Assembly: GCF_009372255.1 (NCBI RefSeq)
Contig: NZ_LXGN01000056.1
Coordinates: forward strand, 186,001 to 250,000
DNA length: 64,000 bases
Direction of reading: 5' to 3'
Origin: Acinetobacter guerrae
GTDB taxonomy: Bacteria > Pseudomonadota > Gammaproteobacteria > Pseudomonadales > Moraxellaceae
Below are positions 53,171 through 62,347 of the stretch, piece after piece. Position 1 is the stretch's first letter; each line of letters starts with the position of its first letter. Made by a program: the position numbers and the translations under genes. Under the pieces are notes generated by a model. It was not told where the DNA came from. It did no database searches and saw only the letters and a program-made list of their open reading frames with translations.

Positions 53171-54349
53171 TTATCTATTATCTCTCAACCCATCAACAAA
53201 ATCAGACCATTCCTGCATCATCTTAACTCGATAGTCTAAATGCTGAGCGTGGTTATACGCCTGTGAAACAGCATTCCCAACCTTATGTGCAAGTTGAATT
53301 TCAATGGCATCATGCATATAACCTTGCTCATGCAGAGTTGTAGAAGCAAGCCCACGGAATCCATGACCAGTCATTTTACCGTTATAACCCATTGTCCGAA
53401 TTGCACATAAAAGTGCATTACTGCTGATAGGCTTGGCTGTGCTGTAATTATAAAAAACATATTGTTTATTGCCCGTTAGAGGTTTCAATTCTTCTAATAG
53501 CTCAAGTGCTTGTCTGGATAATGGCACGATGTGTGGTTGAGCCATTTTCATTTTGTGTGCAGGAATACGCCATAAATAATTATTATAATCAATCTCATTC
53601 CACTCCATCATTCTAAGTTCTGCTGTTCGGACAAAGGTCAGGGTCATGAGTTGTAAAGCCGATCGAATAATAGGGCTACCATGATATCGATCCATTCGCT
53701 CAAGGAACGCAGGAAACTCAGAAATATCTATACGCGCCATATTCTTTACTTTACGCGGTTTAAGCGCTTCTCCTAAGTGAGGAGTCGGGTCATTCTCGAT
53801 AATGCCTTTACGTATCGCAAAGCGGAAAATACGACCCGCTAAAGGAATGGAGCGTTTAGCCATTTCTTGCGCACCACGCGCTTCAATTTTTTTGGCACAA
53901 GCAAGCACATCTTTACCTTTGATCTGATCAATCGGCATGTCACCTAGATCAGGGAAAAGGTCTTTTTCAAATACCGATAAATCACGTAAGTAAGTCGCCT
54001 CTTTAATCACTGCTTTACGATCCTCCATCCATTCCATCGCGAGTGCTCTGAAAAGGGTGCTTTCATCTACTTGCAGTTTTCTCTGCTTTTTCGCTTCATT
54101 CGGATTAATCCCCTCTTTTATTTGTAATCGTGCTTCATCCCGAATTCTTCTGGCCTGTGCAAGAGAGGTATCAGGATAGGTGCCAATACTAAAAATATTT
54201 TCTTTACCAAAAAGACGAAACTTCATACGCCAGTGCATACCACCTGAAGGGCTAACTTCTAGATACATACCTTTTTCATCAGGATACTTGGTCTTCTTTT
54301 CTAATGGTTTTATTTTTCTGATCTTTGCATCTGTAAGCATTGTGATCAT
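53171..54349 (-). CDS. int: P4-family tyrosine integrase
   Basis: Site-specific recombinase that inserts the island at tRNA-Ser. It has 392 residues: the N-terminal DUF4102 arm-binding domain (KGMYLEVSPSGGMHWRMKFRL-like region, residues 1-85), the core-binding domain (about 100-195) and the catalytic domain with Arg241 (TFVRTAELR), His329 and Arg332 (GHGFRG), His355 (LAHKVG) and the nucleophile most likely Tyr365 (QAYNHA). All catalytic residues are present. ATG 54349 or 54340 can serve as start. Just upstream lie GGGGGTA repeats and the attachment repeat, the usual position. Confidence 0.95.
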   Translation of the reverse strand: MITMLTDAKIRKIKPLEKKTKYPDEKGMYLEVSPSGGMHWRMKFRLFGKENIFSIGTYPDTSLAQARRIRDEARLQIKEGINPNEAKKQRKLQVDESTLFRALAMEWMEDRKAVIKEATYLRDLSVFEKDLFPDLGDMPIDQIKGKDVLACAKKIEARGAQEMAKRSIPLAGRIFRFAIRKGIIENDPTPHLGEALKPRKVKNMARIDISEFPAFLERMDRYHGSPIIRSALQLMTLTFVRTAELRMMEWNEIDYNNYLWRIPAHKMKMAQPHIVPLSRQALELLEELKPLTGNKQYVFYNYSTAKPISSNALLCAIRTMGYNGKMTGHGFRGLASTTLHEQGYMHDAIEIQLAHKVGNAVSQAYNHAQHLDYRVKMMQEWSDFVDGLRDNR

Positions 54350-54361
54350 TCCGTTTAGAAT

Positions 54362-54411
54362 CTGGGGGTAAAAATTTGGGGGTAAATTATTTTACCCCCA
54401 GTTATACCCCC
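54362..54411. promoter_or_regulatory. Candidate integrase arm-type sites, right end
   Basis: Four GGGGGTA/TACCCCC heptamers within 50 bp, including a perfect 12-bp inverted repeat (CTGGGGGTAAAA at 54362, its complement ending at 54401). Two of them repeat the spacing seen at the left end. They overlap the integrase promoter, so they may also control its expression. Confidence 0.55.
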
Positions 54412-54449
54412 AACCATATCAAGATTGCAATAGTTTGGGTCAGATTGTA

Positions 54450-54541
54450 TTAGACACAAAAAAAGCCTGAATCCTTTAAATTCAAGCTTTTTAGGACAAC
54501 ATTGGATGTTGTTAGTACTTATCTTGGCGGTGAGAGAGGGA
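54450..54541. repeat. Right end repeat of the island with tRNA-Ser terminator
   Basis: Partner of 26307-26397. On the minus strand it holds the tRNA-Ser 3' end and the tRNA terminator (54455-54492: stem AAGCTTGAAT/ATTCAGGCTT with one U-G pair, then seven T). The insertion point lies within the tRNA 3' part shared by both copies. Confidence 0.85.
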
Positions 54542-54614
54542 TTCGAACCCTCGATACGCGTAAACGTATACACACTTTCCAGGCGTGCTCCTTCAGCCAC
54601 TCGGACACCTCACC
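54525..54614 (-). tRNA. tRNA-Ser (GGA)
   Basis: On the minus strand: acceptor GGTGAGG with TCTCACC, anticodon stem CACGC/GTGTG with loop CTGGAAA (anticodon GGA), a long variable arm around ATACGTTTACGCGTAT typical of serine tRNAs, T arm GAGGG-TTCGAAT-CCCTC, discriminator G and encoded CCA. Ninety bases with CCA. Intact despite the island inserted at its 3' end. Confidence 0.97.
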
Positions 54615-54737
54615 AAGGCGAGCGATAATAGCTAAAAAAAGACGTGCTGCCAAGCCGAAAACAATTGATTTGCAGAAAAAAAATGAACTTAATGCTAAGA
54701 TGACGCAAAAATACTGTTCAAATATTGAAGATCGAGT

Positions 54738-56618
54738 ATGCAAAGTCCTGCAAAAAAAGCCGCATTACCCGCAATTACGTTGGCAGCGTTAGGTGTGGTC
54801 TTTGGTGACATTGGAACCAGTCCACTCTACGCATTTGCACAAACCTTTACCAGTGCCCATGTAAATATATCCGAGGCAACAGTATTTGGTATCCTCTCCC
54901 TAATTTTCTGGTGCATTACACTTTCCATCAGTTTTAAATACGTCACGATTGTCATGCGGGCAGACAACAACGGTGAGGGTGGTATCATGTCATTACTGGC
55001 ATTGTTGCTACGAATAAAAAAACTTGATCCTAAAAAGAAAATTTACCTCATTGCATTAGGCTTTGTTGGCGCCTCTTTGTTTTTTGGAGATGGAATTATT
55101 ACCCCTGCCATTTCAGTCCTCTCTGCTATTGAGGGGTTGAGTATTGCGACGCCAGCTTTTGATAAATGGTTGATGCCGATAGGTCTGGGGATTTTAACAG
55201 CTTTGTTTGTGGTACAACGTCATGGTACGGCAACCATGGGTAAATTTTTTGGTCCAGTCACCATGGTCTGGTTTATTTCTATTGGCTTATTGGGGCTATG
55301 GAGTATTATCCAGACACCGCATATTTTATTGTTTGTAAATCCTTTATGGGCAATTGAGTTTGCCATCCATCAACCCTATGTTGCATTTATTGCAATGGGT
55401 TCAGTGGTATTAACGATGACGGGCGGTGAGGCACTATATGCAGATATGGGACATTTTGGTCGTCTCCCGATCCGTTTAGCATGGTTTATTATTGTTTGTC
55501 CGTGTTTATTGCTCAATTATGCAGGACAAGGCGCATTGCTTCTGCGTAATCCAGAAGCAGTTTCAAATCCATTTTATTTACTGGTGCCAGAATGGGCGCT
55601 ATACCCAATGATTGGTTTGGCGACCGCCGCTGCCGTAATTGCGTCACAAGCCGTAATTACAGGTGTATTTTCAATGGTCAATCAAGCCATTCAATTACGC
55701 TATTTGCCACGTTTAAGTGTGATTCACACTTCAGATGTAGAACAAGGGCAAATCTATGTGCCGTTTATTAACTGGGTGCTGTATATCTCAGTTTTTATTC
55801 TGATTATATTATTTGAAACCAGTAGTAGTCTGGCCAGTGCCTATGGCGTGGCTGTCACCATGACGATGCTCTGTGTCACGATTTTGATTTCAGTATTGGC
55901 TTATGGCGCGTGGAAATGGCCATGGTGGAAAGTTGCAATGTTTGCAATTCCATTTCTGGCATTGGATGGAATATTTGTCGCATCAACCTCACTCAAGATT
56001 CTAGCGGGTGGTTGGGTGCCAATTGTGATTGGTATTGTTGTGTTTACCATTTTAATGACTTGGAAACGTGGTCGTGAAATTGTATATAACCGTCTGGAAA
56101 CAGATGCTTTACCAATGAGCCTTTTTATTCAAAGTATTGGAGCAAGCAATGAAACCCATTTTGTTCCAGGTGAAGCCATTTTCCTGACAGGCAATCCGAA
56201 TATTGTGCCGCATGCCATGTTGCATAATATCAAACATAATAAAGTACTGCATGAACGTAATATTATGGTGACGGTTTATACGCAGGATATCCCTTATGTT
56301 GCACAACAGGATCGAATTAAACTCGAAAAATTGAATGACCATTTCTACCGCATTTTTATGTATTACGGTTTTAAAGATCAGCCCAATATTCCACAGGCCT
56401 TAAAGCAGGCGTATGATGAGTGGGGTATTGATTTTGACATGATGCAGATTAGTTTCTTTATTTCACGCGATCGATTGATTCATACCGTTGGGGATGGAAT
56501 GTCGCCGTGGCGTGAAAAGCTGTTTATTTCAATGCAACGAAATACCAGTCCTGTCAGCGATTTCTATCAAATTCCTCCAAACCGTGTTGTTGAGCTAGGT
56601 AGTCAAATTGAAATCTAA
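54738..56618 (+). CDS. kup: Kup potassium uptake protein
   Basis: Proton-coupled K+ importer of the inner membrane. It is 626 residues, with about twelve membrane helices in residues 12-440 and a soluble C-terminal domain. The family signature is visible at the start ([17 protein letters not shown]), followed by [14 protein letters not shown], and [14 protein letters not shown]. Start ATG 54738; the island's right end and tRNA-Ser lie directly upstream on the other strand. Closed by a strong bidirectional hairpin. Confidence 0.96.
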   Translation: MQSPAKKAALPAITLAALGVVFGDIGTSPLYAFAQTFTSAHVNISEATVFGILSLIFWCITLSISFKYVTIVMRADNNGEGGIMSLLALLLRIKKLDPKKKIYLIALGFVGASLFFGDGIITPAISVLSAIEGLSIATPAFDKWLMPIGLGILTALFVVQRHGTATMGKFFGPVTMVWFISIGLLGLWSIIQTPHILLFVNPLWAIEFAIHQPYVAFIAMGSVVLTMTGGEALYADMGHFGRLPIRLAWFIIVCPCLLLNYAGQGALLLRNPEAVSNPFYLLVPEWALYPMIGLATAAAVIASQAVITGVFSMVNQAIQLRYLPRLSVIHTSDVEQGQIYVPFINWVLYISVFILIILFETSSSLASAYGVAVTMTMLCVTILISVLAYGAWKWPWWKVAMFAIPFLALDGIFVASTSLKILAGGWVPIVIGIVVFTILMTWKRGREIVYNRLETDALPMSLFIQSIGASNETHFVPGEAIFLTGNPNIVPHAMLHNIKHNKVLHERNIMVTVYTQDIPYVAQQDRIKLEKLNDHFYRIFMYYGFKDQPNIPQALKQAYDEWGIDFDMMQISFFISRDRLIHTVGDGMSPWREKLFISMQRNTSPVSDFYQIPPNRVVELGSQIEI

Positions 56619-56641
56619 ATTTTAATAATACTGAATGTAAT

Positions 56642-56670
56642 AAAAAACCAAGGCTATGCCTTGGTTTTTT
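56642..56670. terminator. Bidirectional terminator between kup and the periplasmic protein
   Basis: Stem AAAAAACCAAGGC / GCCTTGGTTTTTT with 3-nt loop; T runs on both strands. Confidence 0.9.
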
Positions 56671-56680
56671 ATTACTAGGT

Positions 56681-57121
56681 TTATTGAGCTTCAGGCTCAG
56701 CCATAGGTTGTTCTGGTACTGCATTCAAGTTTTGGTTGTTTAATTCAGCAGGGGCTGCCTGCATAGCTGGCGCTTCGGGATTGCCTGATTCAGGCATTGC
56801 TTGAGCAGGTGCATTTGCATCAAGCACTTGATTCGGCGCCGCAGCAGGTTCGGACATTGTTTCCTGATGTGGAGTCACGGCCTGAACATCCTGGGGATTT
56901 ACAGGCTGAGCTTGAACTGAATTAGGTTGGGCAGAAATCAGTTGAACTTTGCCGCTGTTGACTAAATCTGCAAGTGAACCAGGTTGACCATTCACAGTGG
57001 TTGTTACTTTTGCCTTAGATAGACTTTCTAGCGTTTCACCTGCTTGTACAGGTTGCTCTGCAAATGCAGTCATGCTTAGTGAAGCGGTGATTAAAGCTGC
57101 ACCAATGAATTGAAAGCGCAT
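56681..57121 (-). CDS. Periplasmic low-complexity protein, unknown function
   Basis: A 146-residue protein from ATG 57121 (AGGAG 8 nt upstream). Residues 1-21 are a signal peptide with cleavage after TAFA. A short ordered part (LESLSKAKVTTTVNGQPGSLADLVNSG) is followed by about 90 residues rich in Pro, Ala, Gln, Asn and Glu, likely extended and disordered. Seen as an uncharacterised protein in Acinetobacter; no family function. Monocistronic; the 237-bp gap upstream shows no clear element. Confidence 0.75.
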   Translation of the reverse strand: MRFQFIGAALITASLSMTAFAEQPVQAGETLESLSKAKVTTTVNGQPGSLADLVNSGKVQLISAQPNSVQAQPVNPQDVQAVTPHQETMSEPAAAPNQVLDANAPAQAMPESGNPEAPAMQAAPAELNNQNLNAVPEQPMAEPEAQ

Positions 57122-57382
57122 AAATAGACTCCTAAATATAATCATTCTTCATGTTTATCGTGGAGCTACCTTTGCACAGTAGGGGATAGATTTTCAATGA
57201 AAGATACCAAACATGACCAATCGCGTTGTGAATGATAAAAATAAAACGACAAACTGTTACGCGCATGGTATGTTTTTTAATCAATATGCGCCCATAGTTT
57301 AATCAAATGAAAAGTTGCTGAATATACAGCGAAAACTTGAATTGTTAAGCTTTTCACAAGACCTTAACGTATGTAGAAGATA

Positions 57383-58453
57383 GTGGCACGTAAAAAGACA
57401 AGAGCGAATTCAGATTTCTCTTGGATCAAACAGCATATTGGTAAATTATTTTTGGGCGCAGTTGCTGCTAGTAGTTTTGTGATGGCTTTTGGTGAAGGAA
57501 AAGTTTCGCAATGGATCGGCCCAATCTCAAGCAATAGCGCGTGTCTCAATCAGTTTTATCGCGACATTCCTCCAGTTTTGGTAAAGGACAGTCTTCAAAA
57601 GAATAGTTATGCACTGTGTTTTCATGATTTTAATGTTATGTATTCAGGGGTTTCAAAAACACCGCTTTGGGTAGCAGAAAAATTAACTCCACAACGTTTA
57701 AGTAATCGAATTAAACGCGAAGATAATTTTCATGAAGAAACCCGAATTCCAGAGATGCATCGTGCCTTATTAAGTGACTATCGTGCTTCGGGTTATGATC
57801 GTGGGCATATGGCGCCAAATGGTGATATGGGCAATACGACTGCTCAATATGATAGTTTTTCACTGGCTAATATGGTGCCACAAGCTCCTAAAAATAACCA
57901 ACAAGTTTGGCGTGAATTAGAAGAAGCGACTCGGGCACTGGTCACTAAGCAGAAACAAGATGTCTATGTTGTCACTGGGCCTGTATTTGAAGGTCAAAAA
58001 TTAAAAATCATTGGGCGCGGTGTGATTGTTCCAAGCGCAGTTTATAAGGTCATTTATTTGCCTAAAACGGGTGCAATTGGTGCGTACTATGCGCCGAATA
58101 ATAATTCTTTACAGGTTAGGGTGGTAAGCGTTTGTTATCTGGAAGAAAAGTTGGGTATGAATCTTTTTCCACAATTGACTGAAGAACAAAAGCGAAATGT
58201 TTACCAACTGCCACTCAATGCAACTATGGTCAAAGCACAAAAATCATTAAACTATTTACACTGGGATGGTGAAAGCCAGTGTGCGGAAGACGTTGAGCAA
58301 CAAACCCTGACCGCTGTGCAAAAGCAATTTACTCAGCAAAAACAGCAAGCGATACCAATTGAAGCGAAAGGAATTGACGAAGATACTAAACAAGCGATTA
58401 TCAAACAGTTAGTCGATGCTTTATTGCATTATTTTTTACAAATTTTGAGATAA
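57383..58453 (+). CDS. DNA/RNA non-specific endonuclease (NucA/EndA-type)
   Basis: A 356-residue nuclease of the beta-beta-alpha metal family. The catalytic motif DRGHMAPNGDM is at residues 139-149, with His142 as base, and the metal-binding Asn in ANMVPQAPKNNQQVW near 160-175. An N-terminal hydrophobic segment (about 21-37) follows a basic stretch and suggests a membrane anchor or export signal, so the enzyme probably acts in the periplasm or outside. The start is GTG 57383. A helical Gln-rich tail ends the protein. The 80-residue gene 69 bp downstream may be co-transcribed. Confidence 0.9.
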   Translation: MARKKTRANSDFSWIKQHIGKLFLGAVAASSFVMAFGEGKVSQWIGPISSNSACLNQFYRDIPPVLVKDSLQKNSYALCFHDFNVMYSGVSKTPLWVAEKLTPQRLSNRIKREDNFHEETRIPEMHRALLSDYRASGYDRGHMAPNGDMGNTTAQYDSFSLANMVPQAPKNNQQVWRELEEATRALVTKQKQDVYVVTGPVFEGQKLKIIGRGVIVPSAVYKVIYLPKTGAIGAYYAPNNNSLQVRVVSVCYLEEKLGMNLFPQLTEEQKRNVYQLPLNATMVKAQKSLNYLHWDGESQCAEDVEQQTLTAVQKQFTQQKQQAIPIEAKGIDEDTKQAIIKQLVDALLHYFLQILR

Positions 58454-58522
58454 ATCAATCGTGCAGAAATTGCAAAATAGGTTAATTTCAAATGATAGAA
58501 AACAACAAAGAGCCGTAAATAA

Positions 58523-58765
58523 ATGTTTAAACCGTTTGAAAATGGAAATGAGTCATCCAGTATTGAAGATCTGACTTTGGAAAATCAGATAGATTACGTG
58601 AGTCTATATGGCAATTTGCAGATCACCAAAGATCAACATGGCTTGCAATTGGCAAAACAATTACAGGCATTTGTAAATGCAATGGTGACTGAACTTGAGA
58701 AACAGCCACTTCCCGAGAAAATTCAGATCCATAACGAACAAGAAACGGATAATCCATTTCTGTAA
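58523..58765 (+). CDS. Conserved small hypothetical protein (80 residues)
   Basis: A soluble acidic protein (MFKPFENGNESSSIEDLTLE.., ending ETDNPFL) with one helical stretch about residues 35-60. No domain recognised. It follows the nuclease by 69 bp with weak ribosome binding site (AGAGCCG) and ends before a bidirectional hairpin. Its persistence in this neighbourhood in Acinetobacter is remembered, not checked. Confidence 0.65.
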   Translation: MFKPFENGNESSSIEDLTLENQIDYVSLYGNLQITKDQHGLQLAKQLQAFVNAMVTELEKQPLPEKIQIHNEQETDNPFL

Positions 58766-58776
58766 ATCTAAGGATT

Positions 58777-58807
58777 AAAAAAACAGCCTTTAAAAAGACT
58801 GTTTTTT
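58777..58807. terminator. Bidirectional terminator
   Basis: AAAAAACAG(C)CTTT / AAAAAGACTGTTTTTT stem with T runs on both strands, between the convergent 80-residue gene and aqpZ. Confidence 0.75.
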
Positions 58808-58819
58808 GACATTTAAATC

Positions 58820-59509
58820 TTAGTCTTTTTCATTGATCACCACTTTATAGATGAACGCGCCGACAATCGCACCTAAAATAGGGGCAACCCAGAACAACCA
58901 TAATTGACTTAAAGCAGCGGTTTCGGCAAAAAGAGCAACTCCTGTACTACGTGCAGGATTTACAGAGGTATTGGTGACTGGAATACTGATCAAGTGAATG
59001 ACAGTCAAAGTTAAACCAATGGCGATCGGTGCAAAACCCGCAGGCGCATTTCGATGTGTCGATAGTAAAATAATGATCAGGAAGAAAGCGGTGAGTACGA
59101 CTTCAATTAAGAATGCAGACCCTAATGAGAAATGGTTAGGTGATAATTCGCCATAACCGTTGGTGGCGAAACCACCTGTACCTGAAAAACCGGCCTGACC
59201 TTGTACAATGATATAGAGTACAAAAGCAGAAACAGCCGCACCAATGACCTGTGAAATAATATAAGGAATCACCTCCTTGCCATCTAAGCGCCCACCAACC
59301 CACATGCCAACACTTACCGCTGGATTAAAATGCGCACCAGAAATATGCCCAAAGGCATAAGCACCTGTTAATACAGTTAATCCGAAGGCAAATGAAACAC
59401 CTAGAAACCCAATACCCAGTTCAGGGAATGCGGCGGCCAATACGGCACTGCCACAACCACCGAAAACCAGCCAGAATGTACCTAAGAACTCTGCTAAATA
59501 TTTATGCAT
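58820..59509 (-). CDS. aqpZ: Aquaporin Z
   Basis: Water channel of the inner membrane, 229 residues. Six membrane helices and the two half-helices with NPA motifs are visible: [10 protein letters not shown] near residue 62 and [13 protein letters not shown] near 185; the Arg after the second NPA is the selectivity-filter Arg of water-selective AqpZ. N terminus [22 protein letters not shown] is standard. Monocistronic. Confidence 0.96.
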   Translation of the reverse strand: MHKYLAEFLGTFWLVFGGCGSAVLAAAFPELGIGFLGVSFAFGLTVLTGAYAFGHISGAHFNPAVSVGMWVGGRLDGKEVIPYIISQVIGAAVSAFVLYIIVQGQAGFSGTGGFATNGYGELSPNHFSLGSAFLIEVVLTAFFLIIILLSTHRNAPAGFAPIAIGLTLTVIHLISIPVTNTSVNPARSTGVALFAETAALSQLWLFWVAPILGAIVGAFIYKVVINEKD

Positions 59510-59644
59510 TTTGTTTTCTCTTACTTTTGTTATTGAATTATTCAGTCACCCATTAAAATGAATATTTTTTGTGACTTTAGTCTTATTATTTACTCTGAGA
59601 TCATATTTTAAGCAAGAGCCGAGAATCGATTTAATTGAAAAAAA

Positions 59645-60652
59645 TTATTTTAATTTCAATAATGACTGCTGTCGCCATTGTTGCGGTGTGATTTGACTCC
59701 ATTGTTTAAAGGCTCGCTGGAAAGCACTTTGTTCGGAATAACATAACAAGAGCGCAATTTCCTGTAAGCTTAAATGAGGATCTTTTAAATATTCAAGCGC
59801 AAGCATATAGCGGATCTGTTGGGTTCGTTGCTGAAAGGTCATATTTTGTTGTTGTAAATGCCGTTGTAATTGGCGTACCGATAATCCTAGTTGCGTTGCG
59901 ATCTGATCAATTTGATATTCGTTCTTTTGTAAGCCTTTCAAAATGGCTTGCTGTAAACGCTGATCCAGTTGCGTGGAGTGGGGCAGTTGTTGTAACAAAG
60001 CCTGTGCCTGCCGCATAAGTAATTGTTGCAAGGTATGATCAGCATTTCCAATGACTTTATGAGTCTCACTCATAGGTATTAAAATTTGTGTTTTTGCCTC
60101 AGAAAATCGTACTCGACAATGAAAATAGCGTTCGTAAACTTGCGCATCTTTAGGAGGAGGATTGATGAAATGTATTTCATGTAACTGAATTTGTTCTTTA
60201 CACATAAACTGCTGTAAAAATTGAACCATTAATGCAATTGCGATTTCATCGGTCAGTTGAGTGGGATGCAGTTCGGTTTCTTCCCAACGAATCGAAAAAT
60301 AGGGCGATACGAACTCAACTTTTAAAGGACTGCCATCATAAACCAGTCGATGAAAATCCTGATAACGATTCAGTGCTTCGCCAAGACTTTCACATGACAG
60401 TGCAAGATAAGCCAAAATACCCAGATGTTTAGGCTGTACATATTCTGCAATTCGTAGTCCCAAACCCGTATGCGGTTGTAACTGATAAATCTGCTCAAGT
60501 AAGCTTCGCCAGATGACATAATCAAAGCGTTCCAGATTTTGAATCTCAAGCAAGGCTTGCGGTTCAGGTAAATGTTGAGATTCACAATATAGTTTTAAAA
60601 GATGCCCTAGTCCTCCATAGACCGATCCCGCATAATTTTTGAGTAAAGCCAT
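59645..60652 (-). CDS. AraC-family regulator (OruR/ArgR-like layout)
   Basis: A 335-residue regulator with an N-terminal ligand domain (YGGLGHLLKLYC.., LGLRIAEYVQPKHLGILAYLALSCESLGEALNRY) of the type found in ornithine- and virulence-related AraC proteins, and a C-terminal double helix-turn-helix (IDQIATQLGLSVRQLQRHLQQ, and LSLQEIALLLCYSEQSAFQRAFKQW). Its start is 105 bp from the divergent fatty acid hydroxylase gene, its likely target. The inducer is unknown but may be a fatty acid or related lipid. Confidence 0.88.
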   Translation of the reverse strand: MALLKNYAGSVYGGLGHLLKLYCESQHLPEPQALLEIQNLERFDYVIWRSLLEQIYQLQPHTGLGLRIAEYVQPKHLGILAYLALSCESLGEALNRYQDFHRLVYDGSPLKVEFVSPYFSIRWEETELHPTQLTDEIAIALMVQFLQQFMCKEQIQLHEIHFINPPPKDAQVYERYFHCRVRFSEAKTQILIPMSETHKVIGNADHTLQQLLMRQAQALLQQLPHSTQLDQRLQQAILKGLQKNEYQIDQIATQLGLSVRQLQRHLQQQNMTFQQRTQQIRYMLALEYLKDPHLSLQEIALLLCYSEQSAFQRAFKQWSQITPQQWRQQSLLKLK

Positions 60653-60757
60653 CCTTGAGCACTCTTTTGTCGTGTTTTGTCAATGAACAATAAAAATACA
60701 GTCAATACATAGCATAGAAAAATTCTTATATTCAAGTCAAAGAGGAGGATGATTAAA

Positions 60758-61405
60758 ATGATAAAAGGTTTTATAGCAGGTTTAATTCTGGCTAATGGCT
60801 TTGAGTGGGTTGCACATAAATATATTTTGCATGGTGTACATCGTAAAGGTCAGCCACGTTATAGTCCGGTTCCTAAAAGTATGGAATCGCATTGGGCGCA
60901 TCATCGCGAAGTGCGGAAAACCCAATTCCATGATGACTGTTATGTGGAAGGATTGGAGAGCTGGCGTACTCGCAATGAATTAATGTCACTTGCAGTTGCC
61001 GCAGGTATTGCAAGTGCAGCGTTTTATCCTTTTTCGAAAGGTATGGCACTTGCTGCGGGTTATAGTGCGGTGAATTATTTTTATATTCATCGCCGTGCTC
61101 ATCTTGAACCTGAATGGGCAAAAAGAAGCATTCCGTGGCACTACGACCACCATATGAACTCAAATCAGGATGCCAACTGGTGTGTGACAAAACCATGGTT
61201 TGATTATATTTTGGGAACACGTGTAGTTTCATCGGCGGATTTGAAAGAAGCAAATCCTCTGGGTCTACCGTTACCGACAGAAATGTCTAAAAAATTGACA
61301 ATAATGATTGAGCGTATATTTCCTGCAAAATGGGTAGAACATAAACCTAAATTAGTGAATAGCGCTATTTCAGAAAAAACTGAAACCACTGCATCTGTGG
61401 CTTAA
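60758..61405 (+). CDS. Fatty acid hydroxylase / sterol desaturase-family di-iron membrane enzyme
   Basis: A 215-residue inner-membrane enzyme. I start at ATG 60758 because GAGGAGG ends 9 nt before it; the ATG at 60749 overlaps that site. The eight-His di-iron motifs are present: HKYILH near residue 20, HWAHH near 46, HRRAH near 107 and HYDHH near 122. The family hydroxylates or desaturates lipid-like substrates; the exact one is unknown. Divergent from an AraC-type regulator. Confidence 0.85.
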   Translation: MIKGFIAGLILANGFEWVAHKYILHGVHRKGQPRYSPVPKSMESHWAHHREVRKTQFHDDCYVEGLESWRTRNELMSLAVAAGIASAAFYPFSKGMALAAGYSAVNYFYIHRRAHLEPEWAKRSIPWHYDHHMNSNQDANWCVTKPWFDYILGTRVVSSADLKEANPLGLPLPTEMSKKLTIMIERIFPAKWVEHKPKLVNSAISEKTETTASVA

Positions 61406-61409
61406 AATA

Positions 61410-61439
61410 AAGGGCAGTCGAGTTAACTGAACTGCCCTT
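61410..61439. terminator. Terminator hairpin between the hydroxylase gene and hisF
   Basis: AAGGGCAGT / ACTGCCCTT stem with a 12-nt loop, between convergent genes; T-rich on the plus side only weakly (TGATCTGATG), so it may mainly serve the minus strand (TTTATTTTAA follows there). Confidence 0.7.
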
Positions 61440-61475
61440 GATCTGATGTAATTTTTAAAATAAATGCGCTATCAG

Positions 61476-62234
61476 TTAGAGGCGCATTTCAATGCCTTGT
61501 TCGGCTAAAAATGTTTTCGCCTCAGGAATTGTATATTGTCCAAAGTGGAAAATACTGGCTGCTAGCACTGCATCTGCGCCACCTTGTAAAATACCATCTG
61601 CCATATGTTGTAAATTTCCAACGCCACCAGAAGCAATGGTTGGAATTGAAACTCGATCATTAATCGCACGCATAAGTGCAATGTCATAACCAGCTTTAGT
61701 CCCATCTGCATCCATGCTGGTCACTAACAATTCACCAGCGCCATATTCTGCCATTTTGACCGACCATTCAAGCGCATCAATGCCAGTCGGTTTACGACCA
61801 CCGTGGGTAAAAATTTCCCATTTATTTTCGCCCGTTTTTTTTGCATCAATTGCTACCACAATGCACTGTGCACCAAAACGCTGAGAAGCTTCTTGTACAA
61901 ACTCAGGATTGAACACCGCCGCAGAGTTGATGCTGACTTTATCTGCGCCTGCATTGAGTAACGCACGAATATCTTCGACTTTACGCACACCGCCACCGAC
62001 GGTTAATGGCACAAATACACTTTCTGCCATACGCTCTACAGTACGATAAGTGGTGTCGCGCCCATGATGTGTTGCCGTAATATCCAGAAAAGTGATTTCA
62101 TCGGCACCTTGTTCATTATAGCGACGCGCCACTTCAACAGGATCACCTGCATCACGAATATCTAAAAATTGAACACCTTTGACGACACGGCCATTATCGA
62201 CATCGAGGCAGGGAATAATACGTTTTGCAAGCAT
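61476..62234 (-). CDS. hisF: HisF, imidazole glycerol phosphate synthase cyclase subunit
   Basis: With HisH makes imidazole glycerol phosphate and AICAR in histidine synthesis. It is 252 residues, a full TIM barrel. Catalytic Asp11 (IPCLDVDNG) and Asp130 ([10 protein letters not shown]) are present, and the phosphate-binding loops GGGVR and ASGGVGN are seen. Other his genes are not in the window. Start ATG 62234. Confidence 0.97.
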   Translation of the reverse strand: MLAKRIIPCLDVDNGRVVKGVQFLDIRDAGDPVEVARRYNEQGADEITFLDITATHHGRDTTYRTVERMAESVFVPLTVGGGVRKVEDIRALLNAGADKVSINSAAVFNPEFVQEASQRFGAQCIVVAIDAKKTGENKWEIFTHGGRKPTGIDALEWSVKMAEYGAGELLVTSMDADGTKAGYDIALMRAINDRVSIPTIASGGVGNLQHMADGILQGGADAVLAASIFHFGQYTIPEAKTFLAEQGIEMRL

Positions 62235-62347
62235 GGTGACATCCAGCGATATTGGTCAAAATCAATAAAGTTCACGAGACATAACAGAATCTTGGTAAAC
62301 TGTAGCGCTATTCTATCAAACTTATAATTGTTACACGCAGGTTTTCT

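Larger units (their letters stand above)
26381..54541. mobile_element. Integrated genomic island at tRNA-Ser (about 28 kb)
   Basis: Bounded by direct repeats of the tRNA-Ser 3' end and terminator, with a P4-type tyrosine integrase immediately inside the right end. The cargo is accessory: orphan HipB-like regulators and Fic, an inovirus Gp2-like protein, DUF932, YqaJ, Gp3-like and AlpA genes, a type I restriction operon, an IS66 remnant, and a ParB-domain/methylase pair. No conjugation genes were recognised, so it would need help for transfer. Base composition varies inside: the DUF932-YqaJ-Gp3 block is visibly more GC-rich than the flanking modules, suggesting assembly from several sources. 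Confidence 0.88.

Noticed and set aside
26381..54541. Classifying the island as a conjugative element or complete prophage
   Set aside because: No relaxase, type IV secretion, capsid, terminase or tail genes were recognised; only isolated phage-like genes are present.
54502..54792. Frames of 74-96 residues over tRNA-Ser and the kup start
   Set aside because: They overlap the tRNA on both strands; shadows of the tRNA and kup.
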